64,000 nucleotides of DNA from Bombyx mori (Eukaryota > Arthropoda > Insecta > Lepidoptera > Bombycidae): NCBI RefSeq assembly GCF_030269925.1, contig NC_085107.1:3534001-3598000 (forward strand). Direction: 5' to 3'. Made by a program: the position numbers and the translations under genes. Each line of letters begins with the position of its first letter. The stretch's first letter is position 1. The notes beneath the pieces are model-generated. The model did not search any database. It was not told where the DNA came from and saw nothing but the letters and a program-made list of their open reading frames with translations. This document shows positions 12,606 through 22,044 of the stretch, in pieces.

Positions 12606-13611
12606 TATAACAAGCCGTGAACGGAATCCATGTACCAGGACTTAATGACAGCATTGAAGTTATTTTATAAGTAATTAATGCGTAGTAAGAAAATATAATA
12701 AGAACCCAACTATCTGTTGTTATAAAGAATTAAATAGAGATTTTAAGATTAGTTATGTTTAATGACTCGCATAAATATGATTAATTAATTAATTTATTTC
12801 ACTTTAGCGAATGTTTCTTTTTTTGTTGATATATCACCATTTTATCAAACCAGCATGTATTACTTCATCGCGGTAATAGTATAAGTGATTGCAGTAAATC
12901 TAATCCTCAATATGAGTGACGTTTAAATATTATCCCTAAGCAGGCTAAAGTTGCTAAATTAAATAAAACCCACTGGTATAGGGAGTCCTCGCTCGTAAGC
13001 ACTCACGAATCTGAATCAAAACAACTATTATTGCAATAATTAGTGACATAGATCTCAAATCTCAGCATTTATTTCGTGCTGTCAGCGGTCTACACTCATC
13101 ACTTAACACCAATAAGAAGACCAATTCATTCGGATAGTGAATAACATGTGTAATTATAGGTGCGAATGAACCAATTGGATTCGAAAAGCCACAGCTGCAA
13201 GAAAACAATGCAGCGACTGTCTTGAAAAGTCTACTTATCACACCGTAGGTACATGAATAAAAACCAATATTCTGTTCATTCGAGATATTATTGTAATTAT
13301 TCTTTGGGTATTTCATTTACAGCGTAGTTGAACCTTAATATTGCCTATATTCTTATTAATAGCCAACATACATATTTGAGGCCGTCAGCGCAAAAGTGGC
13401 CAAAGCTTACCATAGTTAGTATGGAGGCAATTGGGTTTGAATTTTCATTGAGTATGCAAAATAATAACAATACGCGCAAAAATAATGTTTATAAAGCTAT
13501 CTGTTATCTATGGGTGAAACTATGGATAGGCCGGTTTTGCATCAAAATTTATTATATTTTAAATAAATTCCAATATACGTAATTATAAGCTTGATTATAA
13601 AAAAATGTGGG
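12606..13611. other. No feature seen
   Basis: AT-rich DNA with overlapping chance frames at 13062-13316 and 13328-13582. No recognisable protein or repeat. Confidence 0.4.
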
Positions 13612-13955
13612 TTAGGCCACTTTTGCTCTGATGGCCTCATTTAATATAGCCCGCGATACTGAACCAGGAATGAGGAGATTTGCAGAAGAACAAAGGTAAC
13701 TGATGTAGTTCAAAGGATGGAGATATTGAAGTGGCAATGGGCAGGAAACATTGCTTTTAGAACAGATGGTTGATGAGGTCGAAAAGTTCTCGACTGGCGA
13801 CCGCATACCAAAAAAAGCAGCGTGGGTAGGCCCTCCACGAGGTGGACCAACGACCTGCTAAAAATCTCAGAAACCCGCTGGATGCAGGTTGTACAAGACC
13901 GGTTATTATGACGAACTTTGGGGAGGTCTACTATGTTCAGCAGTGGACGTTCTTA
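13612..13955 (+). pseudogene. LINE reverse-transcriptase C-terminal relic (RTE-like)
   Basis: One frame reads RRTKVTDVVQRMEILKWQWA and, after stops and a shift, GRPSTRWTNDLLK and VYYVQQWTF. This is the C-terminal signature common in RTE/craniata-type insect LINEs (WAGHIAR..., GRPxxRW, QQWT). It carries several stop codons and is 5'-truncated. No clear target duplication is visible. Confidence 0.65.
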
Positions 13956-14077
13956 GTTTGAACTTTTGACGGAACTCGTCTTGAGCGGTCGTGGTCATAA
14001 GTTCGGGTGGTAGTGCCCTTCACAAGACGTCGCCATTCCTCGCCTTTCTTATACACTCGTTGCCGGGACCGTTTAGT

Positions 14078-14240
14078 GCTTTTTTTTCCACAGGAGTAAG
14101 TCGCCTGGTCCCCATCCGCGCAGCGGGTGGGGTATGTGGGATTTGAACCTCACCAAAAACTCCTGCCGCTCACAGCCGGCGCCCTACCCCGGACCGGGCC
14201 GGAGCCCACTCGGGGCTATTGAGACGGCAGGACAGGGTTT
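14078..14240 (-). mobile_element. R1-clade LINE 3' UTR-like fragment
   Basis: On the minus strand the order is gagcggcaggagtttttgg, a tRNA T-arm-like GGTTCAAATCC box, a GC-rich stem region, acttactcctgtgg and an A run. This is the same order as at the 3' end of the R1-clade copy at 26440-26557, though the sequence is diverged. Family assignment is an inference. Confidence 0.45.
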
Positions 14241-14499
14241 ACGCAGAGCATGTCTTGGTCGGTCATCGTGACGGTAATCTGCCGCTTGTCTTAACCCTCA
14301 ATCATGCCCTACGCCACAAATTTATTTTGTTTGTTGTTCGCTCTTGTTGTTTGTTGTTACCTTGTGAACTTGTTTTGTATAACAAATTTGTCGTGCTCAT
14401 CATGTTTCTCATACTTTTAATGAATTCTTTTTTTGTTTTAAATCTCCATAAATTAATTCACAAAATACGTAATAATTACTCTTAAGAAATTCTTTCCCT

Positions 14500-14625
14500 C
14501 GTTAAACCAGTAACCGTATGCGAGTCGTCGGGAATCGAACCCCGTAACGAGAGATCGGGGCACGCGCCTTTGATCCGGCGGCGCGTTTGTAACGCAACAC
14601 CCCATGTGTGAGCCATCAGGGTGCC
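14500..14625 (-). mobile_element. tRNA-derived SINE-like fragment
   Basis: The minus strand contains GGGGTTCGATTCCCG (a Pol III B box) with a GC-rich head beginning ctgatggctcacacatgg, which can act as a weak A box. It does not fold as a complete tRNA. It is probably a SINE piece. Confidence 0.4.
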
Positions 14626-14951
14626 CTATTAGACAACCGATGATAGAATATATAACTTGTTGATTTTCAGACACAAATCTCTCCGTGTTGAACATTTTCA
14701 CACATCTTTTTTTTCACAAATGAGAATATATTTTTTTTGTATTTTATTGCCATAACTTAGAATCTTTAATAACAGAGCTTTATTGTCCGAACGAGTTCCT
14801 AGCCTACCCGTTGTTTAACGCTATAAATAAACTAACTATATCAGATATTAATAATTACTCGGAATATTTAAAAGTTATGTTATGGTCATTCACAAATTCA
14901 TATTGGATTTATTGGTTTACTTGATTTTCGCGTCAGATTCAGATTCAGATA

Positions 14952-15193
14952 TTTTTTTATTGCTTAGATTGGTGGACGAGCTCACAGCTCACGTGGTGTT
15001 AAGTGGTTACTGGAGCCCATAGACATCTACAATGTAAATGCGCTACCCACCTTGAGATATAAGCTCTAAGGTCTCAGTATAGTTACAACGGCTGCCCCAC
15101 CCTTCAAACCCAAGCGCATTACTGCTTCACGGCAGAAATAGGCAGGGTAGTAGTACCCACTTGTGTGGATTCACAAGAGGTCCTACCACCAGT
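14952..15193 (-). mobile_element. Bm1-type SINE, 3' part, with likely 8-bp duplication
   Basis: The body runs from ttttttttattgcttag to cctaccaccagta. The word agattcag occurs just before the T run and again at 15219-15226, after a short repeat of the SINE's last 20 bp (15198-15217). Confidence 0.8.
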
Positions 15194-15323
15194 AGTCGCA
15201 AGAGGTCCTACCTCCAGTAGATTCAGGCATATCTCGAACACCTGTCTGCTACCATAGTAACCCGCTATAAGTGCTTTTTTTTCTATCAGTCGTATCTGAA
15301 GTATAGGTATAGAAGTATATATT

Positions 15324-15436
15324 CGTAGGTAGCGGCTTGACTCTGCCCCTAGCATTGCTGAAGGTCATGGGCGACGGTAACCACTCACCGTCAGGTGGGC
15401 CGTATGCTCGTCCGCCTACAAGGGCAATAAAAAAAC
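15324..15436 (+). mobile_element. LINE 3' end (WNELP family), truncated
   Basis: It reads gcggcttgactctgccc ... gggcgacggtaaccactcac ... caagggcaataaaaaaa. This is the 3' terminus of the family whose coding end is seen at 28860-29245. Sense is the plus strand, with a short A tail. Confidence 0.8.
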
Positions 15437-16130
15437 CTTTCATAAAGACAAAACCCTGTCTGGTACTTGTAGCAGTTTCTAAGTTCATTAATAATATACC
15501 GTATGTGAATAAATCTACTTATAATTGAAAGGATTCCGTTAAGGGGTGAATTTCACAAAAGTTGCCATGACTACCTAATCCCTTATAATACGGCATTGAA
15601 CGGGAAACATATAACTACGCGCGAATGCTCACACAGAATTACAATAAAATGTCAAAGTAACGTTTGAATAAAAAGTCACTTCGTGAAGATTTTTCGATTG
15701 AACTATGGATGGTAGAAGTAAGGAGAACCATCTCGGTGTATTAGAAAGTGTCCGCAAAAGGGAGTCAATTAAGGTGGCGCCACAGTATCAAGTGGAAATA
15801 TTTTTAAAACAACGCCATAAGCTACCACTCTTCACTTCAATCCAGCACACTTATCTCTTTTTTGGCCTTTTTTCGCCTATCTCTGCTAGTAGCCTCGACT
15901 TCACTTTGTTTAAAACTACTATAATCATATTATTTCCACTCCCTACACTAGCGGCATTTCGGTGAGTCTTCTAACAGCAGCTTGCTGTTTACCAGGGGAC
16001 GCTTTTTCATCTGGTCCCTTATACAAGGTGGTGCTCCTAACATCACTAGCCTCCATAGTTACAACCGAACTATCAAAATTTACCCATGTAAGTATCAGGG
16101 CTTTCGATTGGATAGCCGTTGTTACAATCC
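15437..16130. other. Unassigned stretch with a possible minus-strand coding relic
   Basis: The minus strand is open from the BMC1-like boundary near 16130 down to a stop at about 15943, with coding-like composition (for example VTMEASDVRSTTLYKGPDEK). I do not recognise it. A plus-strand frame at 15705-15965 overlaps part of it. It could be an old transposon protein. Confidence 0.25.
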
Positions 16131-16264
16131 GTAGATTCTGCGAAGCACTGCTCTTACTAGGGTTAGTGTTAGCAACACTCCGGCTTGAGCCCCGTGAGCT
16201 CACCTATACGTTAAGGTGAAGCTGAAATAGCCTCTCAAGGCTATCAGCATAGGTAGGAAAAAAA
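16131..16264 (+). mobile_element. BMC1-like LINE 3' end, truncated
   Basis: It reads tagattctgcgaagcactgc, gagccccgtgagctcacc, gcctctcaaggctatcagc and ends aggtaggaaaaaaa, matching 45058-45246. It is truncated just 3' of the hairpin. Confidence 0.85.
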
Positions 16265-17610
16265 TACACACACTACTTACCTTTGCATGCTTGTTTATAT
16301 TCAGTTGATTTATTTTTAGACTAAGTTCTTCCACATTGCACGTACGATTTTAGTTCGAGAGAAGTCACCTAACGGAAGCATTGGTTAATAAAGAGCAATA
16401 ATGTGGATCAATAAAAACAAATCATTTTTAATTTCATTAAATTACTTGTGACATCGTTGTCGTTTATAAGTCCTTTTGATTATTCTGCTCTGAGGTTCCC
16501 GATTTGAAAGAGTATGTCTAGCACAGCATAATAAGGTACTTACGGCCTTTGCACCTCTTAGACGGAGCTCGGGAATACAAGCAACGTCCACTTGACTGCA
16601 TACCGAAGAGTGTCGTTCGGTTCGGAACTCACGCTTGTGGTTCGTTTGGAAAATCTGGGTCTACCGAGGATCTTCTATTTCGCGCCGTGACCTAATAAAA
16701 CCAAATAACCCGACCTTCTTCAAGCAGAATGTAAAAAAAGTTTAGCAAATAACCCGACCCTCTTCAAGCAGAATGTAAAAAAAGTTTAGCAAAGAAAGCT
16801 AGTTGCTGTTGTATGAAAGATTTGCTGTAGTATTCATTTATTGACCGAAAAAGTTAAGGAATCATTAGGATTTTTTTACAAACAAATCAGGTAAATAGTT
16901 CAGAATTTAATTTAAGTGAAATACACATAAACACCTCTTATTCGTAACGCATCAACAAACTGCGAATAGTCTCTTGTAAGAGAATTATCACGCAAGAGCT
17001 CTGTGATTGAAATAGTATGATTACTACGATCAATTTAAAACAATTTATGTTGTAATCAAATTTTGTGTTTTCAGTAATGACTTTATATGTTAATTACGAG
17101 CTGGGTTTTCTCGTGTGTAATGAGCATCAGAAACACACTTATTATATAAGCAGAATTGTGTCCAGACTACGACTATTGAAAAGTTTGCCATACCTACACG
17201 AAGATATACTATACATTGTAATAAAGTACTCACACATACAAACTACATTGCGTCTAAGAAGCGATTTATTACATGCTTCTACCATTGGAAGAATCCCAAT
17301 CTGCAAGGCTTAATTTGCGGCTGGCATACGGGCCATCTTAAAGTACCGTCAGTCAATTGGCTGGAAACATAGGCAGTCCTATTTAATACCTTAACACTCT
17401 TATATTGATGCCTATATGTAAATTCACCAGAAGATACTCGAATCTGTTTTAGTAATGATGAAAATGAGACATTTTAGGTTCATTAAATCAAAATTCTATC
17501 AATCAGATAGAATAATTATCGTAGATTGGTATTTTAACGTAAAATACTTCCTGTTTCGATCTGATAGTGGTTCAAGTGGTTTACGTCGAATATATTATTA
17601 CGAAATAAAA
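16265..17610. other. No gene; small tandem duplication at 16702-16789
   Basis: Apart from the 44-bp duplication listed separately, I see no repeat or gene. The frame at 17065-17313 is unremarkable. Confidence 0.4.
16702..16789. repeat. 44-bp tandem duplication
   Basis: Two adjacent units starting caaataacccgacc and ending aaaaaaagtttag differ at a single base (cttcttc/ctcttc). The high identity implies a recent event. Confidence 0.9.
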
Positions 17611-17891
17611 TATATAAATAATAAATAAATAATAATAAATAAATATTTACTAACAATCACGCCACGTTAACTGGTCCCGTGATAAGTTCGTAAAGAACTT
17701 GTGTTACAGGTACCAGATAACGGATATAAATGTAAGATTTTTATTATACACATACATATATTTAATATACATCCATAGCCCTGGAAAAGACATTTATATT
17801 TATCATACAAATATCTTCCCTTGGCGGGATATGAACCCGTGACCCCTTTTCTGTAGTGACCATGTCACTTACCACTACACCAGACGGCCGT
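17611..17891 (-). mobile_element. tRNA-derived SINE, family 2, copy 1
   Basis: On the minus strand the head is CGGCCGTCTGGTGTAGTGG (A box TGGTGTAGTGG), followed by the B box GGGTTCATATCCC. The body contains cttttccagggctatgga and tggtacctgtaacacaag, and the tail is a TTATTTA-type repeat. A second copy lies at 42891-43160 in the other orientation. The tRNA part is broken and the tail is SINE-like, so this is not a functional tRNA gene. Confidence 0.8.
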
Positions 17892-18310
17892 GAACCGAGA
17901 ATGGCTCGAAATACATGATGTATTCCCGTTAATAAAATGATAATTCACGAATCAAGAGTGCACTCGCTCAAAGTGAACGAGAATATTTCGAAATTATAAT
18001 TGGAAATTGTTTTAACAAAATGACAATTTTAATTGAGCATATAATTAATAAGATTGTAGCGTTAAATATAAAACACATCAAATTTTATTTCATAATTATT
18101 TAATTTGGCCAATTAATCGTGCATACGTTAAATGTGTAATTCGGCTTTTATTGTTTCAGGAAAATTAAAATGGACGAAACAATATAATGAAAAGCTTGAA
18201 GCTCATTCAGCTTTATGTCGCAGTTCCATTGTGTTCCAACTGTTCAAAGTGTACAGTTTTCAATTCGTAAAAACTGTGTAAAAGTCGTTAAGTAAATATA
18301 TGTATAAATG
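17892..18310. other. No feature seen
   Basis: AT-rich. A tttattgtttcag acceptor-like site ends at 18160 and is followed by a five-codon frame; I treat it as chance. Confidence 0.4.
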
Positions 18311-18324
18311 TATGTTCCCTTCGA

Positions 18325-18619
18325 GTGACATCTTGGAGCGGCCCAACGGGCAAGAGAAGTCGAGGGAGACCACTAACCAGATGGGAAGACGATCTTAGAC
18401 GAACAGCTGGCCCAAACTGGATAGACGTAGCACAGGATAGAGACGCTTGGGCATCTTTGGAGGAGGCCTTTACCCAATCCGGGGTTCTTGCTAACTAAAT
18501 TTTACTGTTTCATTACAAAACTCTCTTTTACATCCTAAATACTAATAGAGCATTTATATTTTTTTATTTTTTTAAAACTTTGTAAAAGCAAGAAATAAAT
18601 GGCTTATTATTATTATTAT
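18325..18619 (+). mobile_element. RTE-like LINE 3' end with 14-bp target duplication
   Basis: A 14-bp direct repeat, tatgttcccttcga, flanks the piece (18311-18324 and 18620-18633). The insert begins inside the reverse-transcriptase C terminus and ends in a TTA-repeat tail. It is a 5'-truncated, target-primed insertion with an intact short coding end. Confidence 0.9.
18328..18498 (+). CDS. RTE-like reverse transcriptase, C-terminal fragment
   Basis: The open frame covers the last 56 residues of a LINE polymerase and ends at a TAA at 18496-18498. It contains TSWSGPTGKRSRGRPLTRWE, then DDLRRTAGPNWIDVAQDRDA and a final LEEAFTQSGVLAN. This GRPxTRWxDD...Wxx(L)EEA pattern is the standard C terminus of RTE-like elements in moths. 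The catalytic domain is absent, so the copy cannot act. There are no internal stops, which fits a young insertion. It has no relation to host genes. Confidence 0.85.
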   Translation, partial: TSWSGPTGKRSRGRPLTRWEDDLRRTAGPNWIDVAQDRDAWASLEEAFTQSGVLAN

Positions 18620-18633
18620 TATGTTCCCTTCGA

Positions 18634-19310
18634 ACTGCTCGTATTTCTAACTCCTCCTCTGAAAAGGCAAGACCGATTTCAATTATTTTTTCAGGAGATT
18701 TTCAGATTGATCTGGCTAGTGATCCTGTACACAGTTTGATAGCGATTGGATCAAAGTCAAATGGAAAATCGGCCAGCAAACCGGACCGAGTTGGTTTAGT
18801 TATTGTGTGCATTTGTATTGTGTGCATTTGTATTGTGTGCACCAAAAAATTGTTTTTTGGCATTAGCCGGCTTTTAAATACAGTAAGATGCACATTCAAT
18901 CATTAATTGAATTAACTTAATTGAATTAGTCATTTTAGTAATGCGCGATAACAAAACAAAGCTTAACATAATTGATTTAAAAATGATTCTGATATTTTAA
19001 ATAGTATAGTAATAATTCTATTTATATAAGGAAAATCCTTGTTTATTAAAATAAATGTACGTACATCGCAATATCTGATTGGTTAAAGGAAAACTTGTAA
19101 TTTTGTGATTGGTTCAATAAAACGTCAACCTCGAATCAATCTCTAATGTTAAAAGTGCACAAGGAAATTTCAGTTAATCTAGGGATATTTACAAGCAACA
19201 TTATAACGAACTAATTTTTTTTTTTTTCTAATTATGTCTATTTCTACTAACTTATCGATGTTAGTTGTTTGATATCTCTTTTCTGCTGGATTTACCACGC
19301 CCAAAACCCC
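18634..19310. other. No gene; short 15-bp repeat near 18806-18842
   Basis: A 15-bp word (tattgtgtgcatttg and variants) is repeated almost three times around 18800-18842. Otherwise I see nothing. Confidence 0.5.
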
Positions 19311-19553
19311 TTTTTTTATTGCTTAGATTATTGAACGAGCTCACAGCCCACCTGGTGTTAAGTGGTTACTGGAGCCCATAGACATGTACAACGTAAATGC
19401 GCCACCCACCTTGAGATATAAGTTCTAAGGTCTTAGTATAGTTACGACGGCTACCCCACCCTTCAAACTGAAACGCATTACTGCTTCACGGCAGAAATAG
19501 GCAGGGTGGTGGTACCTATCCGCGCGGACTCACAAGAGGTCCTACCACCAGTA
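19311..19553 (-). mobile_element. Bm1-type SINE, 3' part
   Basis: A well-preserved body from tttttttattgcttag to cctaccaccagta, without the tRNA-like head. Confidence 0.85.
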
Positions 19554-19926
19554 AAAAAGTCTCAAACTATAATTGGTTCACAGCTAAAATATGCAATTTT
19601 GCGTATTTTTTTTTTTGTAATGGTACGCTCCAATTAAAAGCCTTAACTCACAAAAATAATTAAAATCGTTTAAATTCACGGCCTCATCTCGTACACGACT
19701 CTGAAATGATTGCACTCAATAATTGATTTGTAAGTATTTTTAATTACTACTGTCAAATCAACTTACAATGTAAGTTCGTTAAATGATGATATAAAATGTT
19801 GTGTGCACTGTAAGCTTTTTTATTTTTCATTGTATATTTGTTTTAAAGCTTTCCTTTGTAGTGTAGTTGATTCAGTAGTGCCGCTTACAATGTTCTGTAA
19901 GAGAATCTGTTTTATATCATTCAAGC
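19554..19926. other. No feature seen
   Basis: AT-rich spacer between two Bm1 copies. Confidence 0.5.
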
Positions 19927-20005
19927 TTTTTTTATTGCTTTGATGGATGAACGTCCTCACAGCCCGCCTGGTGTAAAGTAACTCTAGCCCATAGACATCT
20001 ACAAC
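19927..20005 (-). mobile_element. Bm1-type SINE, left part, split by the jockey element
   Basis: It runs from tttttttattgctt to tagacatctacaac. The missing middle continues at 25191 with gtaaatgcgccaccc. The last 10 bp (catctacaac, 19996-20005) are the target duplication. Confidence 0.9.
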
Positions 20006-20041
20006 CCATTCCGATAGAGGCACCCGTCACGTGCGGACGTG
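20006..20041 (+). promoter_or_regulatory. Internal Pol II promoter of the jockey element (Inr + DPE)
   Basis: The element begins CCATTCC, an initiator-like sequence. Taking the A at 20008 as +1, the sequence GGACGTG starts exactly at +28 (20035-20041). It matches the downstream promoter element consensus RGWCGTG at its required spacing. There is no TATA box. Downstream internal promoters of this kind are known for Drosophila jockey, Doc and I elements. Confidence 0.75.
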
Positions 20042-20412
20042 CTCATCGTCCACTCGATCGCCCGGTCTTTGTTCGCCCGGCTTTTGTTAGCCCGGCCATT
20101 GTTCGCGCGGCCTGTGTTTGTGGTACATCTGGCGACTAAGTGCTCTTTCTGGAAGTTTTTATTTGTTTTGTTTCCTTTTGTTGTTTCTGTGTTCGTGGTA
20201 CATCTGCCGACAAAGTGGTTTCCTGCAAGTATTTATTTGTTTTGTTTCTTTTCGTAATTTCTGTTTTGTTGTGCTTTTTCTTTGTCCTGTAGTAATCGCG
20301 CCGCATTGCCACCTGTGTTCAATAGAACCGCTCAGGTCCGAGAAGTTGGGGCCTCGCCGCAAGGCGAGTGTTTTCAAGACCCGGGGCCGCCCCACCTGGG
20401 TACTCAGCGATC
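20042..20412 (+). other. Jockey element 5' UTR, remainder
   Basis: About 400 bases lie between the element start and the ORF1 ATG. They hold imperfect repeats of cgcccggc and gtggtacatctg(g/c)cgac. A GTG upstream in the ORF1 frame (20368) would lengthen ORF1 by 15 residues. I prefer the ATG at 20413. Confidence 0.6.
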
Positions 20413-22041
20413 ATGGACGCTGTATTCGCGGAATTCCTCAGACTTCGCCACCCACAGCTCGCCTCGGAGTTTTTGGCCTTCAAGGCCAATCACACTGCGA
20501 GCCCTCTCGAGGACTCCGCCGCGCTCGCTGCTCCTGCGTCGCCTGTACCTGCGTGCAGAGCTTCTGCATTGAGCACCGCAGCCTCTGTCGTGCCTGCCGC
20601 TCCCGTGTCGCCTATACTGGCGAGAAAAGCTGCTGCGTCGTCCGCCGTGACCATCGTTTCAGCTGAGCGATCATCCGTGGCCTCCGTCGCGCCCTCTAAA
20701 ACACCTACACTTGCTCGTAGGTCGCCTGCACCCGCCTCCTCGTGCTCCGACTCTGACTCGGACATGGAGGTCGACCTCGCCCCCGCCTCATCGACGGATG
20801 GATTCACCCTGGTACAGAAGGGTAAGAAGCGTGCCGCGGAGTCTCGAGCTCCCGCGGCCGCTAAAATTAGCAAAGCCGTGAACGCGTCGCGCCCCCGCCC
20901 TCAGACTCCCGTTGCGCCCCCAGCCCGTGCCACTCCGTCGCCGCGTCCGGTGGCACAAAATAAAACCCAGACCCCTCCCCCGGTTATCCTTCAGGAGAAG
21001 GCAGCTTGGGATCGAGTTTGCCTGGCCCTTAAGGCCAAAAATATAAATTTCACGAATGCCCGTAACCTCGCGAACGGCATTCAAATTAAGGTTCAAACAC
21101 CCGACGACCATAGGGCCCTCTCTTCTTACCTCCGTAAGGAGCGTATAAGTTTCCATACGTATACGCTCCAGGAGGAGCGCGAACTCCGCGTTGTAATACG
21201 CGGAATCCCTAAAGAGTTAGATGTAGAGCTCGTAAAAGCCGACCTGTTAGAACAAGGCCTACCAGTGAATTCTGTGCACCGTATGCACACCGGTCGCGGT
21301 AGGGAGCCATATAATATGGTTCTAGTCGCTCTCCAGCCTACCCCCGAGGGTAAGAAAATCTTTAACACACAGACCGTCTGTAGGCTCTCTGGTATCGCTG
21401 TCGAAGCCCCCCATAAAAAAGGCACTCCTAGCCAGTGCCATAACTGTCAATTGTACGGGCACTCTTCCCGTAACTGTCACGCGCGCCCCCGATGTGTTAA
21501 GTGTTTGGGCGATCACGCCACGGCCCTCTGCGCTCGCGACCAAAAAACCGCGACGGAACCGCCTAGCTGCGTCCTGTGTCGAACACAGGGTCACCCCGCG
21601 AATTACCGTGGTTGCCCCCGAGCCCCTAAAATAAATCGCCGCGTCGCCCGCCAAAACCGCCTCCGAGCTTCCGGCCCAGACATCAAAGCCTCGGCACCCT
21701 CTGCGTCGCAGGCTAAGCCAGCGTTCGTTCCGGCGGCGGTGCCCAGTGTCTCGGCCTGGGCAAAACCGCTGCCGTACACGAACACGGCTACAACTCCCTC
21801 CTCCGCGATTCGTCCCGCCCCCGCGACTCGTCCCTCTCCCGCGACTTGCCCTCCGACCGCGTCCGACAATCTCGCTTTAGCGATCGACTTCTTTCAGTCG
21901 ATCAACTTTGAGCGCGTTAACGCTTTGGGCGACGCCATTCGCGCTGCCTCCACTGCACAACACTTTATCGCCGTTGTGCAGGAATACGCCGACGTATACG
22001 CGTCATTAAATACGTACGTCCTCCCCTCACTCCGCCGGTAA
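20413..22041 (+). CDS. Jockey-clade ORF1: gag-like nucleic-acid-binding protein (542 aa)
   Basis: ORF1 proteins coat the element RNA and form the ribonucleoprotein. The N terminus (residues 1 to about 110) is Ala/Pro/Ser-rich and followed by an acidic run (SDSDSDMEVDL). An FTLVQKGKKR motif lies at about residue 131. Residues about 255-330 (from ELRVVIRGIPKEL) fit the PRE_C2HC domain of insect gag-like proteins. Three zinc knuckles follow at 342-401: CHNCQLYGHSSRNC (Cx2Cx4Hx4C), CVKCLGDHATALC (Cx2Cx3Hx4C) and CVLCRTQGHPANYRGC (Cx2Cx4Hx6C). Start chosen at MDAVFAEF. TAA at 22039 is followed after three bases by the ORF2 ATG, suggesting re-initiation. The frame is uninterrupted and GC-rich, unlike its surroundings. 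Confidence 0.95.
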   Translation: MDAVFAEFLRLRHPQLASEFLAFKANHTASPLEDSAALAAPASPVPACRASALSTAASVVPAAPVSPILARKAAASSAVTIVSAERSSVASVAPSKTPTLARRSPAPASSCSDSDSDMEVDLAPASSTDGFTLVQKGKKRAAESRAPAAAKISKAVNASRPRPQTPVAPPARATPSPRPVAQNKTQTPPPVILQEKAAWDRVCLALKAKNINFTNARNLANGIQIKVQTPDDHRALSSYLRKERISFHTYTLQEERELRVVIRGIPKELDVELVKADLLEQGLPVNSVHRMHTGRGREPYNMVLVALQPTPEGKKIFNTQTVCRLSGIAVEAPHKKGTPSQCHNCQLYGHSSRNCHARPRCVKCLGDHATALCARDQKTATEPPSCVLCRTQGHPANYRGCPRAPKINRRVARQNRLRASGPDIKASAPSASQAKPAFVPAAVPSVSAWAKPLPYTNTATTPSSAIRPAPATRPSPATCPPTASDNLALAIDFFQSINFERVNALGDAIRAASTAQHFIAVVQEYADVYASLNTYVLPSLRR

Positions 22042-22044
22042 TCA

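Noticed and set aside
14500..14625. Possible tRNA gene
   Set aside because: It has a good B box but no cloverleaf with a proper acceptor stem; similar B boxes in this window belong to SINEs.
17611..17891. tRNA gene on the minus strand (A and B boxes present)
   Set aside because: The anticodon region does not fold, a 200-bp body and TTTA tail follow, and a second copy exists at 42891, so it is a SINE.
20118..20666. 182-codon plus-strand frame over the jockey 5' UTR and ORF1 start
   Set aside because: Lies in another frame over the ORF1 start, has no recognised domain, and its composition comes from the GC-rich ORF1 sequence.
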